Assembly: GCF_000181515.1 (NCBI RefSeq)
Contig: NZ_ABCG01000001.1
Span: 558,001-622,000, forward strand
From: Erythrobacter sp. SD-21
GTDB taxonomy: Bacteria; Pseudomonadota; Alphaproteobacteria; Sphingomonadales; Sphingomonadaceae
Reading direction: 5' to 3'
DNA length: 64,000 bases
The translations under genes and the position numbers were made by a program. Below the pieces are notes generated by a model. It was not told the DNA's origin, made no database searches, and worked only from the letters and a program-made list of their open reading frames with translations. This document shows positions 36,799 through 47,159 of the stretch, piece after piece; position 1 is the stretch's first letter, and the number at the start of each line of letters is the position of its first letter.

Positions 36799-37164
36799 AT
36801 GGCTCTTTACGAGCATGTCTTCTTGGCGCGACAGGACCTGAGCCAGGCTCAGGTCGACCAGCTCGCCGCCACGGCGACCGAAATCGTCGAAGCTAACGAC
36901 GGGAAGGTCACCAAGACCGAGACCTGGGGTCTCAAGAACCTCGCCTACAAGATCGACCGTAACCGCAAGGCTCACTTCGTGATGCTCAACATCGAAGGCC
37001 CCGGTGCCGTCGTTGCCGAGCTCGAGCGCCAGACGCGCATCAACGAAGACGTCATCCGCTACATGACCATCCGTGTCGACGAACACGAAGAAGGCCCCAG
37101 CGTGATGATGCGCAAGAACGAGCGCGATTCGAAGAAGCGCAAGGACCGCGAGGAGCGTAACTGA
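36799..37164 (+). CDS. rpsF: 30S ribosomal protein S6
   Basis: Small-subunit ribosomal protein, 121 residues, with the conserved N-terminal [15 protein letters not shown] and central [20 protein letters not shown]. The C-terminal extension is basic and ends [10 protein letters not shown], with no terminal Glu-Glu. This matters because a RimK-family ligase, which adds glutamates to the C-terminal Glu of E. coli S6, is encoded at 40340-41245. First gene of rpsF-rpsR-rplI; AAAGGA lies 7 bases before the ATG. Its stop shares one base with the rpsR start. Confidence 0.98.
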   Translation: MALYEHVFLARQDLSQAQVDQLAATATEIVEANDGKVTKTETWGLKNLAYKIDRNRKAHFVMLNIEGPGAVVAELERQTRINEDVIRYMTIRVDEHEEGPSVMMRKNERDSKKRKDREERN

Positions 37165-37388
37165 TGGCACGTCCGTTTTTCCGCCGCCGCAAGACCTGCC
37201 CGTTCTCCGCGAAGAACGCGCCGGCTATCGATTACAAGGACGTTCGTCTGCTCCAGGGCTTCATGTCCGAGCGTGGCAAGATCGTCCCCAGCCGCATCAC
37301 CGCCGTCAGCGCGAAGAAGCAGCGTGAACTGGCCAAGGCCATCAAGCGCGCGCGCCACATCGGCCTGCTGCCCTACATCGTGAAGTAA
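37164..37388 (+). CDS. rpsR: 30S ribosomal protein S18
   Basis: Small-subunit ribosomal protein that pairs with S6. 74 residues with [38 protein letters not shown] and [20 protein letters not shown], all strongly conserved. The ATG shares one base with the rpsF stop (TGATG at 37162-37166), which ensures balanced production of the S6-S18 pair. Followed 12 bases later by rplI with AAGGAGAAGACCTC as its ribosome binding region. Confidence 0.98.
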   Translation: MARPFFRRRKTCPFSAKNAPAIDYKDVRLLQGFMSERGKIVPSRITAVSAKKQRELAKAIKRARHIGLLPYIVK

Positions 37389-37400
37389 GGAGAAGACCTC

Positions 37401-38039
37401 ATGGATATCATTCTCCTCCAGCGCATCGAAAAGCTCGGCACGATCGGTGACGTCGTCACCGTCAAGGACGGCTACGCTCGCAACTTCCTGCTCCCGCAGA
37501 AGAAGGCCCTGCGCGCCAACGAAGCCAACAAGAAGGTTTTCGAAGCCAACCGCGACCGTCTCGAGAAGGAAAACGCCGAACGTCGTACCGAAGCCGAAAA
37601 GTCCGGCGAAAAGGTCGACGGCGTCGAGATCATCCTGATCCGTGCCGCGTCGAACACGGGCCAGCTTTACGGTTCGGTCAACGTGCGCGACATCGTCAAC
37701 GGCCTCGCCGACAAGGGTCACGAGATCGACAAGAAGCAGATCATCATGGGCAACCCGATCAAGACGATCGGCATGCATGACGTGCGCGTCGACCTCCACC
37801 CGGAAGTCTCGGTCACGATCAAGGCCAATGTCGCCCGCTCGGACGACGAAGCCGAACTGCAGACGCAAGGCGTCGATGTTCTGGCCCAGATGTTCGAAGA
37901 AGAGCAGCGCGAGATCGAGGAAATGGCTGCGGCCAACACCACCGATCCCACGCTCGAGCCGGGTGAGATCCCCGCCGACATGCTCGAGGACGGCGCCGAC
38001 GCCGAAGCTTCGGACAGCGAAGAGAACGCCGAAGGCTGA
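37401..38039 (+). CDS. rplI: 50S ribosomal protein L9
   Basis: Large-subunit protein, 212 residues. The N-terminal domain [19 protein letters not shown], the long connecting helix and the C-terminal domain up to about residue 150 are normal; about 60 further residues form an acidic tail ([18 protein letters not shown], ending [11 protein letters not shown]). E. coli L9 has 149 residues, so the tail is an extension, common in alphaproteobacteria and of unknown role. Last gene of the S6-S18-L9 operon, ended by a strong intrinsic terminator at 38064-38096. Confidence 0.98.
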   Translation: MDIILLQRIEKLGTIGDVVTVKDGYARNFLLPQKKALRANEANKKVFEANRDRLEKENAERRTEAEKSGEKVDGVEIILIRAASNTGQLYGSVNVRDIVNGLADKGHEIDKKQIIMGNPIKTIGMHDVRVDLHPEVSVTIKANVARSDDEAELQTQGVDVLAQMFEEEQREIEEMAAANTTDPTLEPGEIPADMLEDGADAEASDSEENAEG

Positions 38040-38063
38040 TCCTACGCGAGAAGCAAACAATCA

Positions 38064-38096
38064 GGGCGCGGCGGCTTCGGCTTCCGCGCCCTTTTT
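38064..38096 (+). terminator. Intrinsic terminator after rplI
   Basis: GGGCGCGG (38064-38071) pairs perfectly with CCGCGCCC (38084-38091); a run of five Ts follows. The loop CGGCTTCGGCTT can form a further small UUCG-type fold. It lies 25 bases after the rplI stop and is the clearest intrinsic terminator in the window. Confidence 0.92.
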
Positions 38097-38163
38097 GTAA
38101 CAAGCGGATTCCTGTGGCAGACGGGGTCACGAAAACGAAAAGAGCCAGGAGAAAAAGGCCCAT

Positions 38164-39603
38164 ATGGATTCGATCGAACAGATTCTCGACAAGCTTCAGT
38201 CCGTCTACGACGCCGCCGTCACACGGCTGCGGGACGATGTCATCGCCTTCGGCCGCGAGCGTGAGACGCCGCCCGCCGAACGCCGGAAGGATGGCAGCTA
38301 CGCCTATCCCGAACTGCGCGTCCTCTTCCGTGGGGGCGAGATGCCCGAAGGCGCCAGCCGTGCTTTCGGCCGCCTCAACACTCCGGGCCTCTATGCAACG
38401 ACCGTGACCAAGCCGAGCCTGTTCCGCGAATATCTGCGCGAGCAGATCGAGCTGATCGAAAGCAATTACGAGGTCGAGGTCGTAGTCGGCTCCTCGCGTC
38501 AGGAAATCCCCTTCCCCTATGTCCTCGACGGGCAGGCTGGCGCGGAGCTGGCCGGCATCGATCCCAACGAGATCGCGCGCCATTTCCCCTCCACCGACCT
38601 TGCGGACATCGGTGACGAACTGGCGGATGGCATCGAGCTCGACAATCCGAACGACCCCATCCCGCTGTCGCTGTTCGATGGCCTGCGCACCGATTTCAGC
38701 CTTGCGCGCCTCGCCCACTACACAGGCACCGATGTCCAGCACTTCCAGCGCTTTATCCTCTTCACCAACTACCACCGCTATGTCGACGAATTCGTCGACT
38801 GGGCCGGGGCGCAGCTGGGCAAGAACGGCTACACTGCGCTGGCCGGTGCCGGTGGGCTCCTGCTGACCGAGCAGACCGATAACGCGCGCGCGCAGCTGTC
38901 CGACACAGCGTGGCGCCGGCACCAGATGCCCGCCTATCACCTCGTCGGCGAAGGGCGTGGCGGGATAACGCTGGTCAACATTGGCGTGGGTCCGTCCAAC
39001 GCCAAGACCATCTGCGACCACCTCGCGGTGCTCCGTCCCGAAGCCTGGCTGATGATCGGCCACTGCGGCGGCCTTCGTCCCAGCCAGAAGATCGGCGACT
39101 ACGTGCTCGCGCATGCTTACCTGCGCGACGATCACGTGCTCGACCCGGTCCTCCCGCCCGAAATACCCCTCCCCGCCATTGCCGAGGTCCAACAGGCTCT
39201 CGCTGGCGCGGCCGAAGCGGTCTCGGGCGAACACGGCAGCGATTTGAAGAAGCGCATGCGCACCGGCACCGTCGTCACCACCGATGATCGCAACTGGGAA
39301 CTGCGCTACACCCAATCGGCCAAGCGCCTGTCCTTGAGCCGCGCGGTCGGCATCGACATGGAAAGCGCCACCATCGCCGCGCAAGGCTACCGCTTCCGCG
39401 TCCCTTACGGCACGCTGCTATGCGTCTCGGACAAGCCACTGCACGGCGAGATCAAGCTGCCGGGCCAGGCGAACAAGTTCTACGAGGAAGCCATCGCGGC
39501 CCACTTGCAGATCGGCGTGACGGCCTGCGACTTGCTGCGGCAGGAAGGCCCGAAGCTGCACAGTCGGAAGTTGCGGGCGTTCAACGAGCCGCCGTTTAGG
39601 TAG
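38164..39603 (+). CDS. amn: AMP nucleosidase
   Basis: Hydrolyses AMP to adenine and ribose 5-phosphate, adjusting the adenylate pool. 479 residues, matching bacterial Amn. The N-terminal regulatory domain is followed by a nucleoside phosphorylase-like catalytic domain with VNIGVGPSNAKTICDHLAVL, MIGHCGGLRPSQKIGDYV and GIDMESATIAAQGYRFRVP. The ATG is preceded by AGGAG and AAGG. It stands alone after the rplI terminator, with a convergent SIMPL-domain gene 8 bases beyond its stop. Confidence 0.95.
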   Translation: MDSIEQILDKLQSVYDAAVTRLRDDVIAFGRERETPPAERRKDGSYAYPELRVLFRGGEMPEGASRAFGRLNTPGLYATTVTKPSLFREYLREQIELIESNYEVEVVVGSSRQEIPFPYVLDGQAGAELAGIDPNEIARHFPSTDLADIGDELADGIELDNPNDPIPLSLFDGLRTDFSLARLAHYTGTDVQHFQRFILFTNYHRYVDEFVDWAGAQLGKNGYTALAGAGGLLLTEQTDNARAQLSDTAWRRHQMPAYHLVGEGRGGITLVNIGVGPSNAKTICDHLAVLRPEAWLMIGHCGGLRPSQKIGDYVLAHAYLRDDHVLDPVLPPEIPLPAIAEVQQALAGAAEAVSGEHGSDLKKRMRTGTVVTTDDRNWELRYTQSAKRLSLSRAVGIDMESATIAAQGYRFRVPYGTLLCVSDKPLHGEIKLPGQANKFYEEAIAAHLQIGVTACDLLRQEGPKLHSRKLRAFNEPPFR

Positions 39604-39611
39604 AAGGCGCC

Positions 39612-40339
39612 TTACTCAGGGACCAATGCGTACTCGATGCTATAAGTAGCATCGACTTCGATCTCACCGGGTTCGATGGGGACCTTCGGCCGTCTGATGC
39701 GACTGCCCGTTACGACGATAAAGCCGCCTCCCCCGTTGAAATCCACGCGACTATCGGAAACTAGCAAAGTCCTGAAGATCCTCATGCCAAGGGCTTTTGC
39801 AGTCGCCTCAGCCTGATCCCTACCCTCAGCTAGCGCTTTAGCTTCGGCTTCCCGAGTAGCCTTCCTTTTCGTCTCGTCAGTGAGGTCAAAGCTCGGCCCG
39901 TCAAGTGTGTTACCGCCCGCTTCGAAAAGACGAGTGATCATCTCTCCGGCCTCGTCGAGCTTGCGAGTGTAGACGGAAAAAGTGTTTGCCGCCCTCCATC
40001 CAATGACTTCATCGACTTCTTCGCTCTCCGAGTAGACTGGTTCGACCTCCAGATCTCTAGTTTGCACGTCGCTGGCAGGGATGCCGACAGCGCGAATTTC
40101 CTCGATTAGAGCCAGAGACTTTTCATTATTATCGAACAAAGCTTTTTCGGCCGTCTCTGCTGTCGTCGCCACACCTATGGATACGAGCAAAACCTCGGGT
40201 TTGTAGCGAACCAGACCTTCGCCCTTCACGCGGATTATTGTTTCATTTGGCAGTATTTCTGGTTGCGCGCGAGAGGTCTGCGCATGGAGCGGCTGGAAAG
40301 CGCCCAACAATAAAAGGCAAAACAGTAACAGCCCTTTCA

Positions 40340-40343
<4 letters not shown>
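39612..40343 (-). CDS. SIMPL-domain (DUF541) periplasmic protein
   Basis: 243-residue protein with a clear Sec signal peptide (hydrophobic [17 protein letters not shown], cleavage near residue 21). The mature part has the SIMPL/DUF541 pattern: [22 protein letters not shown] at the start and alternating strand/helix repeats, with [25 protein letters not shown] in the second half (residues about 164-188). Such proteins form oligomeric periplasmic assemblies of poorly known role, some linked to oxidative stress. It is the last gene of a coupled series; its start overlaps the rimK stop by 4 bases. Confidence 0.88.
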
Positions 40344-41241
<898 letters not shown>

Positions 41242-41245
<4 letters not shown>

Positions 41246-41703
41246 GGCTTGTGGCCTTTCTGGACCTTCTTTTCCGGCGTCTGCAGCCACGAATATCCCG
41301 AGTCCACTACAAATCGCCGACGCAGCGATGAGCGTCCGATGAGCATCGGGAATTTCATGTCGCTGCGGTCGGCAAGGCTGATCTCGGCGCGGAATTCCGT
41401 GTCGCCGATCCGCAGCGGCGTCTTGATGACGTAGCGGTACTGGGTCCCGCCGTTCGAGCTGGTGATACCGCGCACATCGACATGCACCGCCTCGCACACT
41501 TGGCGGACGTGCTGCTGTTCGAAATCGACGGCAAAACGGACCATTCGCTGTCCGTCCCGCTCGAATTCCTCAAGCACCGTGCCGTGCAGCGACGAGGTGC
41601 GTGCGCCTGTGTCGATCTTGGCGGGCATGGCGTGGAGGCCGATCTCGGGCAGGTGCACGAGCTCCCGCCAGCCGACGACGGGCAGTTCCTTGCGTCTGGT
41701 CAT
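41242..41703 (-). CDS. RimB-like retropepsin-type protease (PF05618 family)
   Basis: 153-residue protein with an aspartic-protease-like D-T-G-A motif in [15 protein letters not shown], the hallmark of the family first labelled ATP-dependent zinc protease and later seen as retropepsin-like. [21 protein letters not shown]-type sequence (residues about 119-139) is the conserved second half. In Pseudomonas a member named RimB is encoded beside rimK and affects its activity. Here the gene overlaps rimK and the YncE-like gene by 4 bases on each side, indicating tight coupling. No signal peptide. Confidence 0.88.
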
Positions 41704-42710
41704 TCGATAATCGCTATTCCGTCGCCACCGCCCTCGCCCGGCAGGCGTCGCAGCACGTCGCCGCTGGTGAAATCGACTTCAGCGATCGTGTTGGCCATGG
41801 TTTCGGCGACATAGATGCGCTCGCCATCGGGTGACCAGAGGATGGTCACCTGCGTTTTGGCTTCGGCTTCCTCGCGGCTCGACACCGCGATGGTGCGGGT
41901 CTTCGCGCCGGTCGCGAGGTCGATTACCGAGAGCGCGCCATCGGCGAGGTCCGACGTGACCGCGTAGTCTCCCTGCGGGCGGATCGCGATGCGCAACGGG
42001 AAATCGCCGACCGGCACGTCCTTGATCCTCTCGAGGCTTTGCGGATCGAGCGCATAGGCCATGTCGGAGCCCCGCGCCGAGACCCACAGGGTTTCGCCGT
42101 CGGGCGAGAGCGCTATGCCTTCGGGTTCTTCCCCGACCGCCGCAGACTGGGGCGAGCGGCGGGTGACGAGATCCACCCGCGTCACGGTCCGCGAGCCAAG
42201 GTCGGTCGTCCAGGCATGCATGGCATCGGGCGAGACCGCGATCATGTGGCTGCCGCGCTTGCCGGTCGCATATTCGTAGGTCCGCGTCTCGCCCAGCGGA
42301 TCGCGGATCACAAAGACGGACTGGCGGCCTTCCGCGGTGGAATAGAGATCGCCGTTGGCGTGCCAGACAATCCCGTGAGGCCGGGCGTTTTCGCCAAGCT
42401 CGATGCTTTTCACGCGCGCCAGCGTATCGGTCCGGAAGATGTCGACGCTGGTCCCGCCGTAGCAGGCCAGCGCGACGAACTTCCCGTCGGGCGAGGTCGC
42501 CAGCTCATGCGGATTGGCGCAACTGTCCACCCGCACCACTTCCTCGCCGCTTGCAAGATCGACCTTGGCGAGCGTGTTGCCGAACTTGCCCGCGACGAAG
42601 AGCGCACCGCTTACTTGCGGATCGCTCGCCGCCACCGGCGCCTGTTCGGAAATGGGCGCGCAGGCGGCGGCAAGCAAGGCCGGAACGAGGGCGAAGCGGG
42701 TTCTTACCAC
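41700..42710 (-). CDS. YncE-like beta-propeller lipoprotein
   Basis: 336 residues from the GTG at 42710. That start gives a good lipoprotein signal (VRTRFALVPALLAAAC), while starts further upstream would bury it. The mature protein consists of repeated 40-residue YVTN/NHL-like blades with SPDGKFVALACYGGTSV, VSPDAMHAWTTDLGSRTV, LSPDGETLWVSARGSD and WSPDGERIYVAETMAN, predicting a seven-bladed propeller in the periplasm. It overlaps the M2 peptidase stop by 7 bases and the RimB-like start by 4. Function unknown; binding or scaffold roles are usual. Confidence 0.87.
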   Translation of the reverse strand: MVRTRFALVPALLAAACAPISEQAPVAASDPQVSGALFVAGKFGNTLAKVDLASGEEVVRVDSCANPHELATSPDGKFVALACYGGTSVDIFRTDTLARVKSIELGENARPHGIVWHANGDLYSTAEGRQSVFVIRDPLGETRTYEYATGKRGSHMIAVSPDAMHAWTTDLGSRTVTRVDLVTRRSPQSAAVGEEPEGIALSPDGETLWVSARGSDMAYALDPQSLERIKDVPVGDFPLRIAIRPQGDYAVTSDLADGALSVIDLATGAKTRTIAVSSREEAEAKTQVTILWSPDGERIYVAETMANTIAEVDFTSGDVLRRLPGEGGGDGIAIIE

Positions 42711-44557
42711 CCTTGCGGCTTGCCTTCGTTCTGCTCGTCGAGCCACGCCTTGAGCGGCGCGAAATACTCGACCATCGCCTTGCCGCTCATCTGGCGTTCG
42801 CCGGTGAAGGCTTCCAGCGCATCGGGCCAGGGCTTACTGGCGCCCATTTCGAGCATGGCGTCGAGGTTCTTGCCGACTTCCTCGTTGCCGTAGAACGAAC
42901 AGCGGTGCAGCGGACCTTCCCAGCCGGCCTGGTCGCAGGCAGCCTTGTAGAACTGGAACTGCAGGATCCGCGCGAGGAAGTAGCGCGTGTAAGGGACATT
43001 GCCCGGGATGTGGTACTTCGCGCCGGCATCGAACTGGCTTTCGTCACGCGCGACCGGCGGGGTGATGCCCTGGTATTCGAGGCGCAGATCGTTCCACCCG
43101 GCGTTTAGGCTGTCCGCGGGGATATCGCCGTTGAACAGGCCCCAGCGATAACGGTCGACCATCAGGCCGAAGGGGAGGAAGGCGATCTTGTCCATCGCCT
43201 GGCGCAGCAGCAGGCCGATGTCCTTGTCGGCGCTGGGCACGTCGGCGGGATCGAGCATGTCGATCTGGACGAGGTACTCCGGCGTGATCGACAGCGCGAT
43301 CATGTCGCCGATGGCTTCGTGGAACCCGTCGTTCGCGCCGTTGAGATGGAGATAGTCCTGCTCGTTATAGGCGCGCTGGTAGTAATTGTGGCCCAGCTCG
43401 TGGTGGATCACGATGAAATCGTCCGCGTTGCGCTTGATGCACATCTTGATGCGCAGGTCGTCGACATTGTCTACGTCCCAGGCGCTGGCGTGGCAGACCA
43501 CTTCGCGATCGGCGGGCTTGGTGAACTGGCTACGCTCCCAGAAGGTTTCGGGCAGCGGTTCGAAGCCGAGCGAGGAGAAGAAGTCTTCGCCCACGCGGAC
43601 CATCCGGACCTCGTCATAGCCTTTCTCTTCGATAAGGTCGGTCAGATCGTATCCGAGATCGCCCGTCCCTTCGGGGGCGACCAGCGGATAGATATTGCCC
43701 CATTCCTGCGCCCACATATTGCCGAGCAGGTCGGCGCGGATCGGGCCGGTGGCGGGCTGGATCGCGTCGCCGTATTTCTCGTTGAGCTTGCTGCGGACAT
43801 AGGTGTGCAGCGCCATGTAGAGCGGCTTCACTTCTTGCCACATCCGCTCGGTCTCGGCGGCGAACTGGTCCGGGTCCATGTCGTAGTTGGAACGCCACAT
43901 CGCGCCCAGATCATCGAAGCCGAGTTCCTGCGCGCCTTCGTTGGCGATGGCTATCATGCGCTGGTAATCGGCGCGCATCGGGGCACCGACATTGTTGTGC
44001 CAGCTTTCCCACATCTCGGCCTTCTGGGCCGGGGTGAGGTCGAGAGCGCCCATCGCGGCCTCGATGTCGGACCCGTTGATTTCCTCACCGTCGAGCGTGC
44101 CACGACCTTGACCGTACGCAGCCCCCAGCTCGGTCGATATGCGCGCAAGTTCGGCGGCTGCTCCATCCCTGACCGGCGCGGGCATGACAATCCCGTTGCG
44201 AAGCATGTCGAGCTTGCGCGCAACTTCCGGATCGAGGCCCTCCACGCGCGCATATTCGGCCGCCTTGTTGGCGTAGGCAACCGACTTCTCGGTCGATTCA
44301 GCGCCGTATTTCGCCGCCAGCATATTGCTGTCGTGCACGATGTAGGTCGAATTCACCCACAGCACGCGGCCGTATTCCACCGAGAAATCGAACAGGTCCT
44401 TTTCGACCATCGCCACCCAGTCCGCCGCGCCCTGGGGCGTCATCGGATAGGGATCGGCGACCGCTGCGGTGGCTGCCGGGGCAGGTTCTGCATTGGCGGT
44501 GCTGCAGGCGGCGAGCGAAATGGCGAGCGCGGACAGCGCGACGGGTGCGAATTTCAT
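42704..44557 (-). CDS. M2-family peptidyl-dipeptidase (ACE-like) lipoprotein
   Basis: 617-residue zinc metallopeptidase related to angiotensin-converting enzyme. The signal peptide ends in the lipobox LAAC (C18). The zinc site is H386-E387-L388-G389-H390 with the third ligand E414 in GFHEAIGDM. The ATG at 44557 was chosen because the signal peptide starts there and GGAAAGG lies upstream, although the frame is open far upstream as an antisense artefact of GC-rich sequence. It would release dipeptides from peptides in the periplasm or at the outer membrane. Such enzymes are common in peptide-consuming marine Erythrobacteraceae. It leads the coupled YncE-RimB-RimK-SIMPL series. Confidence 0.95.
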   Translation of the reverse strand: MKFAPVALSALAISLAACSTANAEPAPAATAAVADPYPMTPQGAADWVAMVEKDLFDFSVEYGRVLWVNSTYIVHDSNMLAAKYGAESTEKSVAYANKAAEYARVEGLDPEVARKLDMLRNGIVMPAPVRDGAAAELARISTELGAAYGQGRGTLDGEEINGSDIEAAMGALDLTPAQKAEMWESWHNNVGAPMRADYQRMIAIANEGAQELGFDDLGAMWRSNYDMDPDQFAAETERMWQEVKPLYMALHTYVRSKLNEKYGDAIQPATGPIRADLLGNMWAQEWGNIYPLVAPEGTGDLGYDLTDLIEEKGYDEVRMVRVGEDFFSSLGFEPLPETFWERSQFTKPADREVVCHASAWDVDNVDDLRIKMCIKRNADDFIVIHHELGHNYYQRAYNEQDYLHLNGANDGFHEAIGDMIALSITPEYLVQIDMLDPADVPSADKDIGLLLRQAMDKIAFLPFGLMVDRYRWGLFNGDIPADSLNAGWNDLRLEYQGITPPVARDESQFDAGAKYHIPGNVPYTRYFLARILQFQFYKAACDQAGWEGPLHRCSFYGNEEVGKNLDAMLEMGASKPWPDALEAFTGERQMSGKAMVEYFAPLKAWLDEQNEGKPQGW

Positions 44558-44622
44558 AGGTGACCTTTCCCGAAAGGGTTGTTTTTCCATCGAGACACGA
44601 TTGCACCTCCACCGAGAGGGAA

Positions 44623-45144
44623 TCAAGCGTTGCCGCGCGTCATCCTCCGCACGACGATGCCCGAAAGCACGGCAAGGCTTGCAATGATCCACGCAGCGAT
44701 CTTGATCGGTTGCAGGAATGCGGCAAGCGCGGCGAGCGTATCGTTTCCGGCAAATTGCACGAGCTGGATGAACTGGGCGATGGTTTCCCCGTAATCGGTC
44801 ACCAGGAAGACCAGTCCCGAAACAAGGGCGACCCATCCCAAACGCCGCAGCCATGCAGGTGGCTGGGCGCGAAAGAACAAGCCCGCAAGGATGCAGCCCA
44901 AGCCATAGACGCCGATGAAAACAAAGTCCCCGATCATTCCCCATCGGGCATGGCCGAGCAGGCCGGCATCCTTCCAGGCCTGCTGGATGCGCCAGACTTC
45001 CACAGCTGTACCCGCCGCCTGGTGATCGAGGATTCCGCCCGGAACGTCCTTGATTGCGAGCGGTGCGTGCGGAATTCGCAGGAGCGCGAAGACAATCAGT
45101 CCTGCGAGCCACACGACCCACCAGTAGCGCACAAGGAGGTTCAC
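44623..45144 (-). CDS. Hypothetical four-span membrane protein
   Basis: 173 residues from the GTG at 45144, which overlaps the stop of the alpha/beta hydrolase (GTGA at 45141-45144); a TTG six codons earlier is the alternative. Hydrophobic segments: RYWWVVWLAGLIVFALL, IGDFVFIGVYGLGCILAGLFF, WVALVSGLVFLVTDYGE and IAAWIIASLAVLSGIVV, so about four membrane spans. I do not recognise the family. It is the third gene of a coupled group with the DsbA-like isomerase and the hydrolase. Confidence 0.75.
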   Translation of the reverse strand: MNLLVRYWWVVWLAGLIVFALLRIPHAPLAIKDVPGGILDHQAAGTAVEVWRIQQAWKDAGLLGHARWGMIGDFVFIGVYGLGCILAGLFFRAQPPAWLRRLGWVALVSGLVFLVTDYGETIAQFIQLVQFAGNDTLAALAAFLQPIKIAAWIIASLAVLSGIVVRRMTRGNA

Positions 45145-45896
45145 GCCGTACGTGCGAGCCAATCGGCCATCGTCTGGCCGAGGTCGGGCTTGGTGACGCT
45201 GCCCATATGTGTGCCGGGCACTTCGGCGTAGGTGGCGTCCGAAAGGAGCGCGGCCAGCTCCTCTGCCGAGCCGTTGTCACGGTCCTCGTTGCCACAGACG
45301 ACCAGCGTCGGCACGGTGACATCGGACAGCATAGCAAGGTCGAGATCGGGCATGGTGTCGAGCAGCAACCGCGCCGCAACCCGGTTCACGCCCTGCGATT
45401 TCAGGAACTGCATCGAGAAATAGGCCGGATCGCCGCGCGGGATCGCGTCGAACTCGTCGATCACGCGTTTGAAAAAAGCGCTGCGCTTGGCCCATTCGCC
45501 AAGCCCTGCCGTCCCCATGCCGCCGACGATCAGCCGCGCCGGTTCGAGCACCCCATGCGCCACCGCGTGAAGCGAAGTGCGCGCGCCAAGCGAGAAACCG
45601 CCGAGGTCGTAATCCTCCAGCGCGAGATGCTCGACCAGCGCCGCGACATCGCGCACCAGCACGTTCTGCGGATAAGCCGCAGGGTCCTCGGGCGCAGCAC
45701 TTTCGCCATGGACACGGAAATCGAGCATCAGGACCTCGAAGCCGCGCTCCGCCAGAAGCTGCGCGTGCCCCCACTTGATCCAGTTCATCTCCGCACTGGA
45801 GAAGAGGCCGTGCAAGAGCACCAGCGGCCTGCCCTCGCCCGACCTATGCAGCGCCAGCTTCGTGCCATCGAAGCTCTCGAAGATCTCCATTTTCAT
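45141..45896 (-). CDS. Alpha/beta fold hydrolase
   Basis: 251-residue hydrolase with the oxyanion segment VLLHGLFSSAEMNW, the nucleophile elbow GGFSLGARTSL (Ser), VVCGNEDRDNGSAEEL carrying the acid, and the histidine in VPGTHMGSVTKPDLG. Substrate cannot be predicted. The ATG at 45896 overlaps the stop of the DsbA-like isomerase (ATGA). Cytoplasmic, no signal peptide. Confidence 0.88.
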   Translation of the reverse strand: MKMEIFESFDGTKLALHRSGEGRPLVLLHGLFSSAEMNWIKWGHAQLLAERGFEVLMLDFRVHGESAAPEDPAAYPQNVLVRDVAALVEHLALEDYDLGGFSLGARTSLHAVAHGVLEPARLIVGGMGTAGLGEWAKRSAFFKRVIDEFDAIPRGDPAYFSMQFLKSQGVNRVAARLLLDTMPDLDLAMLSDVTVPTLVVCGNEDRDNGSAEELAALLSDATYAEVPGTHMGSVTKPDLGQTMADWLARTA

Positions 45897-46540
45897 CGCT
45901 TCGTCAGCCCCTGCTGTTCCATGCGCCATTGCACCATTTCGATGCGGTCCTGCCCGAAGAAGGGTTCGCCGTCGAAGACCAGAGTCGGAACGCCCCAATG
46001 GCCGTTGGCTTCAAGAGCGTCCTGATTGGCGGCGATCTCGGCATCAAGTCGCTCGGCGTCGCCCTCGACCTCGGCGATGATCTCCTCGACGCCTAGGCCC
46101 GCGGCTTCCAGAGCGTGGTCGAGGTGACCGCCCTCGTGCCAGCCCTCCTGCCCGCCCCAGATCATCCTTCCCGCTTCTACGGCGAAGACGAGCCCTGCCC
46201 CACGCCGGGCGGCGGCCTGACCCATGCGGGTAACGCGGCGGATGTAGGGCTGGTCCTCGGCGATCTCGCGCGTCGCCATGTCTTGGATGATCGGATCGGG
46301 CCGAGGCGCGCCGAAGGGGATGCCGTGGAACTGTGCCACGCGGATCATGTCGCGCATGGTGTAGCCCAGCCAATTCGGATGATTACGCTCAAAGAAATCG
46401 GGCTGGCGGATGGCCAGCGGATACACCGGTTTCAGCGCGATCTTGAGATCATAATCCTCGGTCATCGCGCGATAACGCCCGACGGAGAGATAGCTGTAGG
46501 GCGAACGGAAGCTGAAATAGAGATCTGCGGTCAGGGTCAT
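45893..46540 (-). CDS. DsbA-family 2-hydroxychromene-2-carboxylate isomerase-like protein
   Basis: 215-residue thioredoxin-fold protein of the kappa-class GST/HCCA isomerase group. It starts with DLYFSFRSPYSYLSVGRY, where the conserved Ser-Pro-Tyr replaces the CxxC of DsbA and binds glutathione. The C-terminal NGHWGVPTLVFDGEPFFGQDRIEM is typical. HCCA isomerases act in naphthalene and related aromatic degradation, but no other aromatic-degradation genes are nearby, so the substrate is open. It overlaps the alpha/beta hydrolase start by 4 bases. Confidence 0.88.
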   Translation of the reverse strand: MTLTADLYFSFRSPYSYLSVGRYRAMTEDYDLKIALKPVYPLAIRQPDFFERNHPNWLGYTMRDMIRVAQFHGIPFGAPRPDPIIQDMATREIAEDQPYIRRVTRMGQAAARRGAGLVFAVEAGRMIWGGQEGWHEGGHLDHALEAAGLGVEEIIAEVEGDAERLDAEIAANQDALEANGHWGVPTLVFDGEPFFGQDRIEMVQWRMEQQGLTKR

Positions 46541-46565
46541 GCCGCTTCTATACAGGCAAGCCTGC

Positions 46566-47159
46566 TCAGCGGAAGACGCAGCCTATTCCGGCCTGCAGCG
46601 CGGCGATGCCATCACCATCGGCAAAGCCGGTTACCGTGCCGTAATCCATCGTCTCGTACTGGAATTCGCCGTCGATCGTCGTCTCAAGCTCGCGCACCGG
46701 GCGCTCGGACTTGAGGTCGGAAAGCAAGGTCACGCCGGGTCGTACGCCGTCGCTGGTGGCGACGCCGTCCTTCGCCCCGGCTCCGCCGATCGGACTTTCC
46801 TGCAGATACCAACCGGCAAACCGGCCATCCATGAAGCCGAGTTGCAGCGGGCCGAACCGGCTGAATTCCATCGGACCCGCGCCGCAATCCTGGTTGGTCG
46901 AACGTTCGGGCGCATTGCCGAAAGCCTGTTGGAACGCCGCATCGACTTCCTCGCGCTGCGCGCCGAACTGGATACCCTGGCCCTGATAAGGCGACGCGCC
47001 ATTCGCATTTACGACTGCAGCCAAGTCGTCGTAGCGCGTGATCAAAGGGCTGTCCGGTCTGTCGCCGGATTGCTCCTCACCGCTCTGCGATTTCGCGTCG
47101 CGATCGCCCCCGCACGATACGAGGGCAATCGAACCGGCAAGAACCAGAAGGTGCCTCAT
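46566..47159 (-). CDS. Hypothetical lipoprotein
   Basis: 197 residues from the ATG at 47159, which overlaps the asd stop (ATGA at 47156-47159). The signal MRHLLVLAGSIALVSCGGD gives a good lipobox with C16. The mature protein is acidic and rich in Gly; visible landmarks are GIQFGAQREEVDAAFQQAFG and GPMEFSRFGPLQLGFMDGRF and a C-terminal cysteine. I do not recognise the family. Likely anchored to the outer membrane. Co-transcribed with asd, probably by adjacency rather than shared function. Confidence 0.8.
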   Translation of the reverse strand: MRHLLVLAGSIALVSCGGDRDAKSQSGEEQSGDRPDSPLITRYDDLAAVVNANGASPYQGQGIQFGAQREEVDAAFQQAFGNAPERSTNQDCGAGPMEFSRFGPLQLGFMDGRFAGWYLQESPIGGAGAKDGVATSDGVRPGVTLLSDLKSERPVRELETTIDGEFQYETMDYGTVTGFADGDGIAALQAGIGCVFR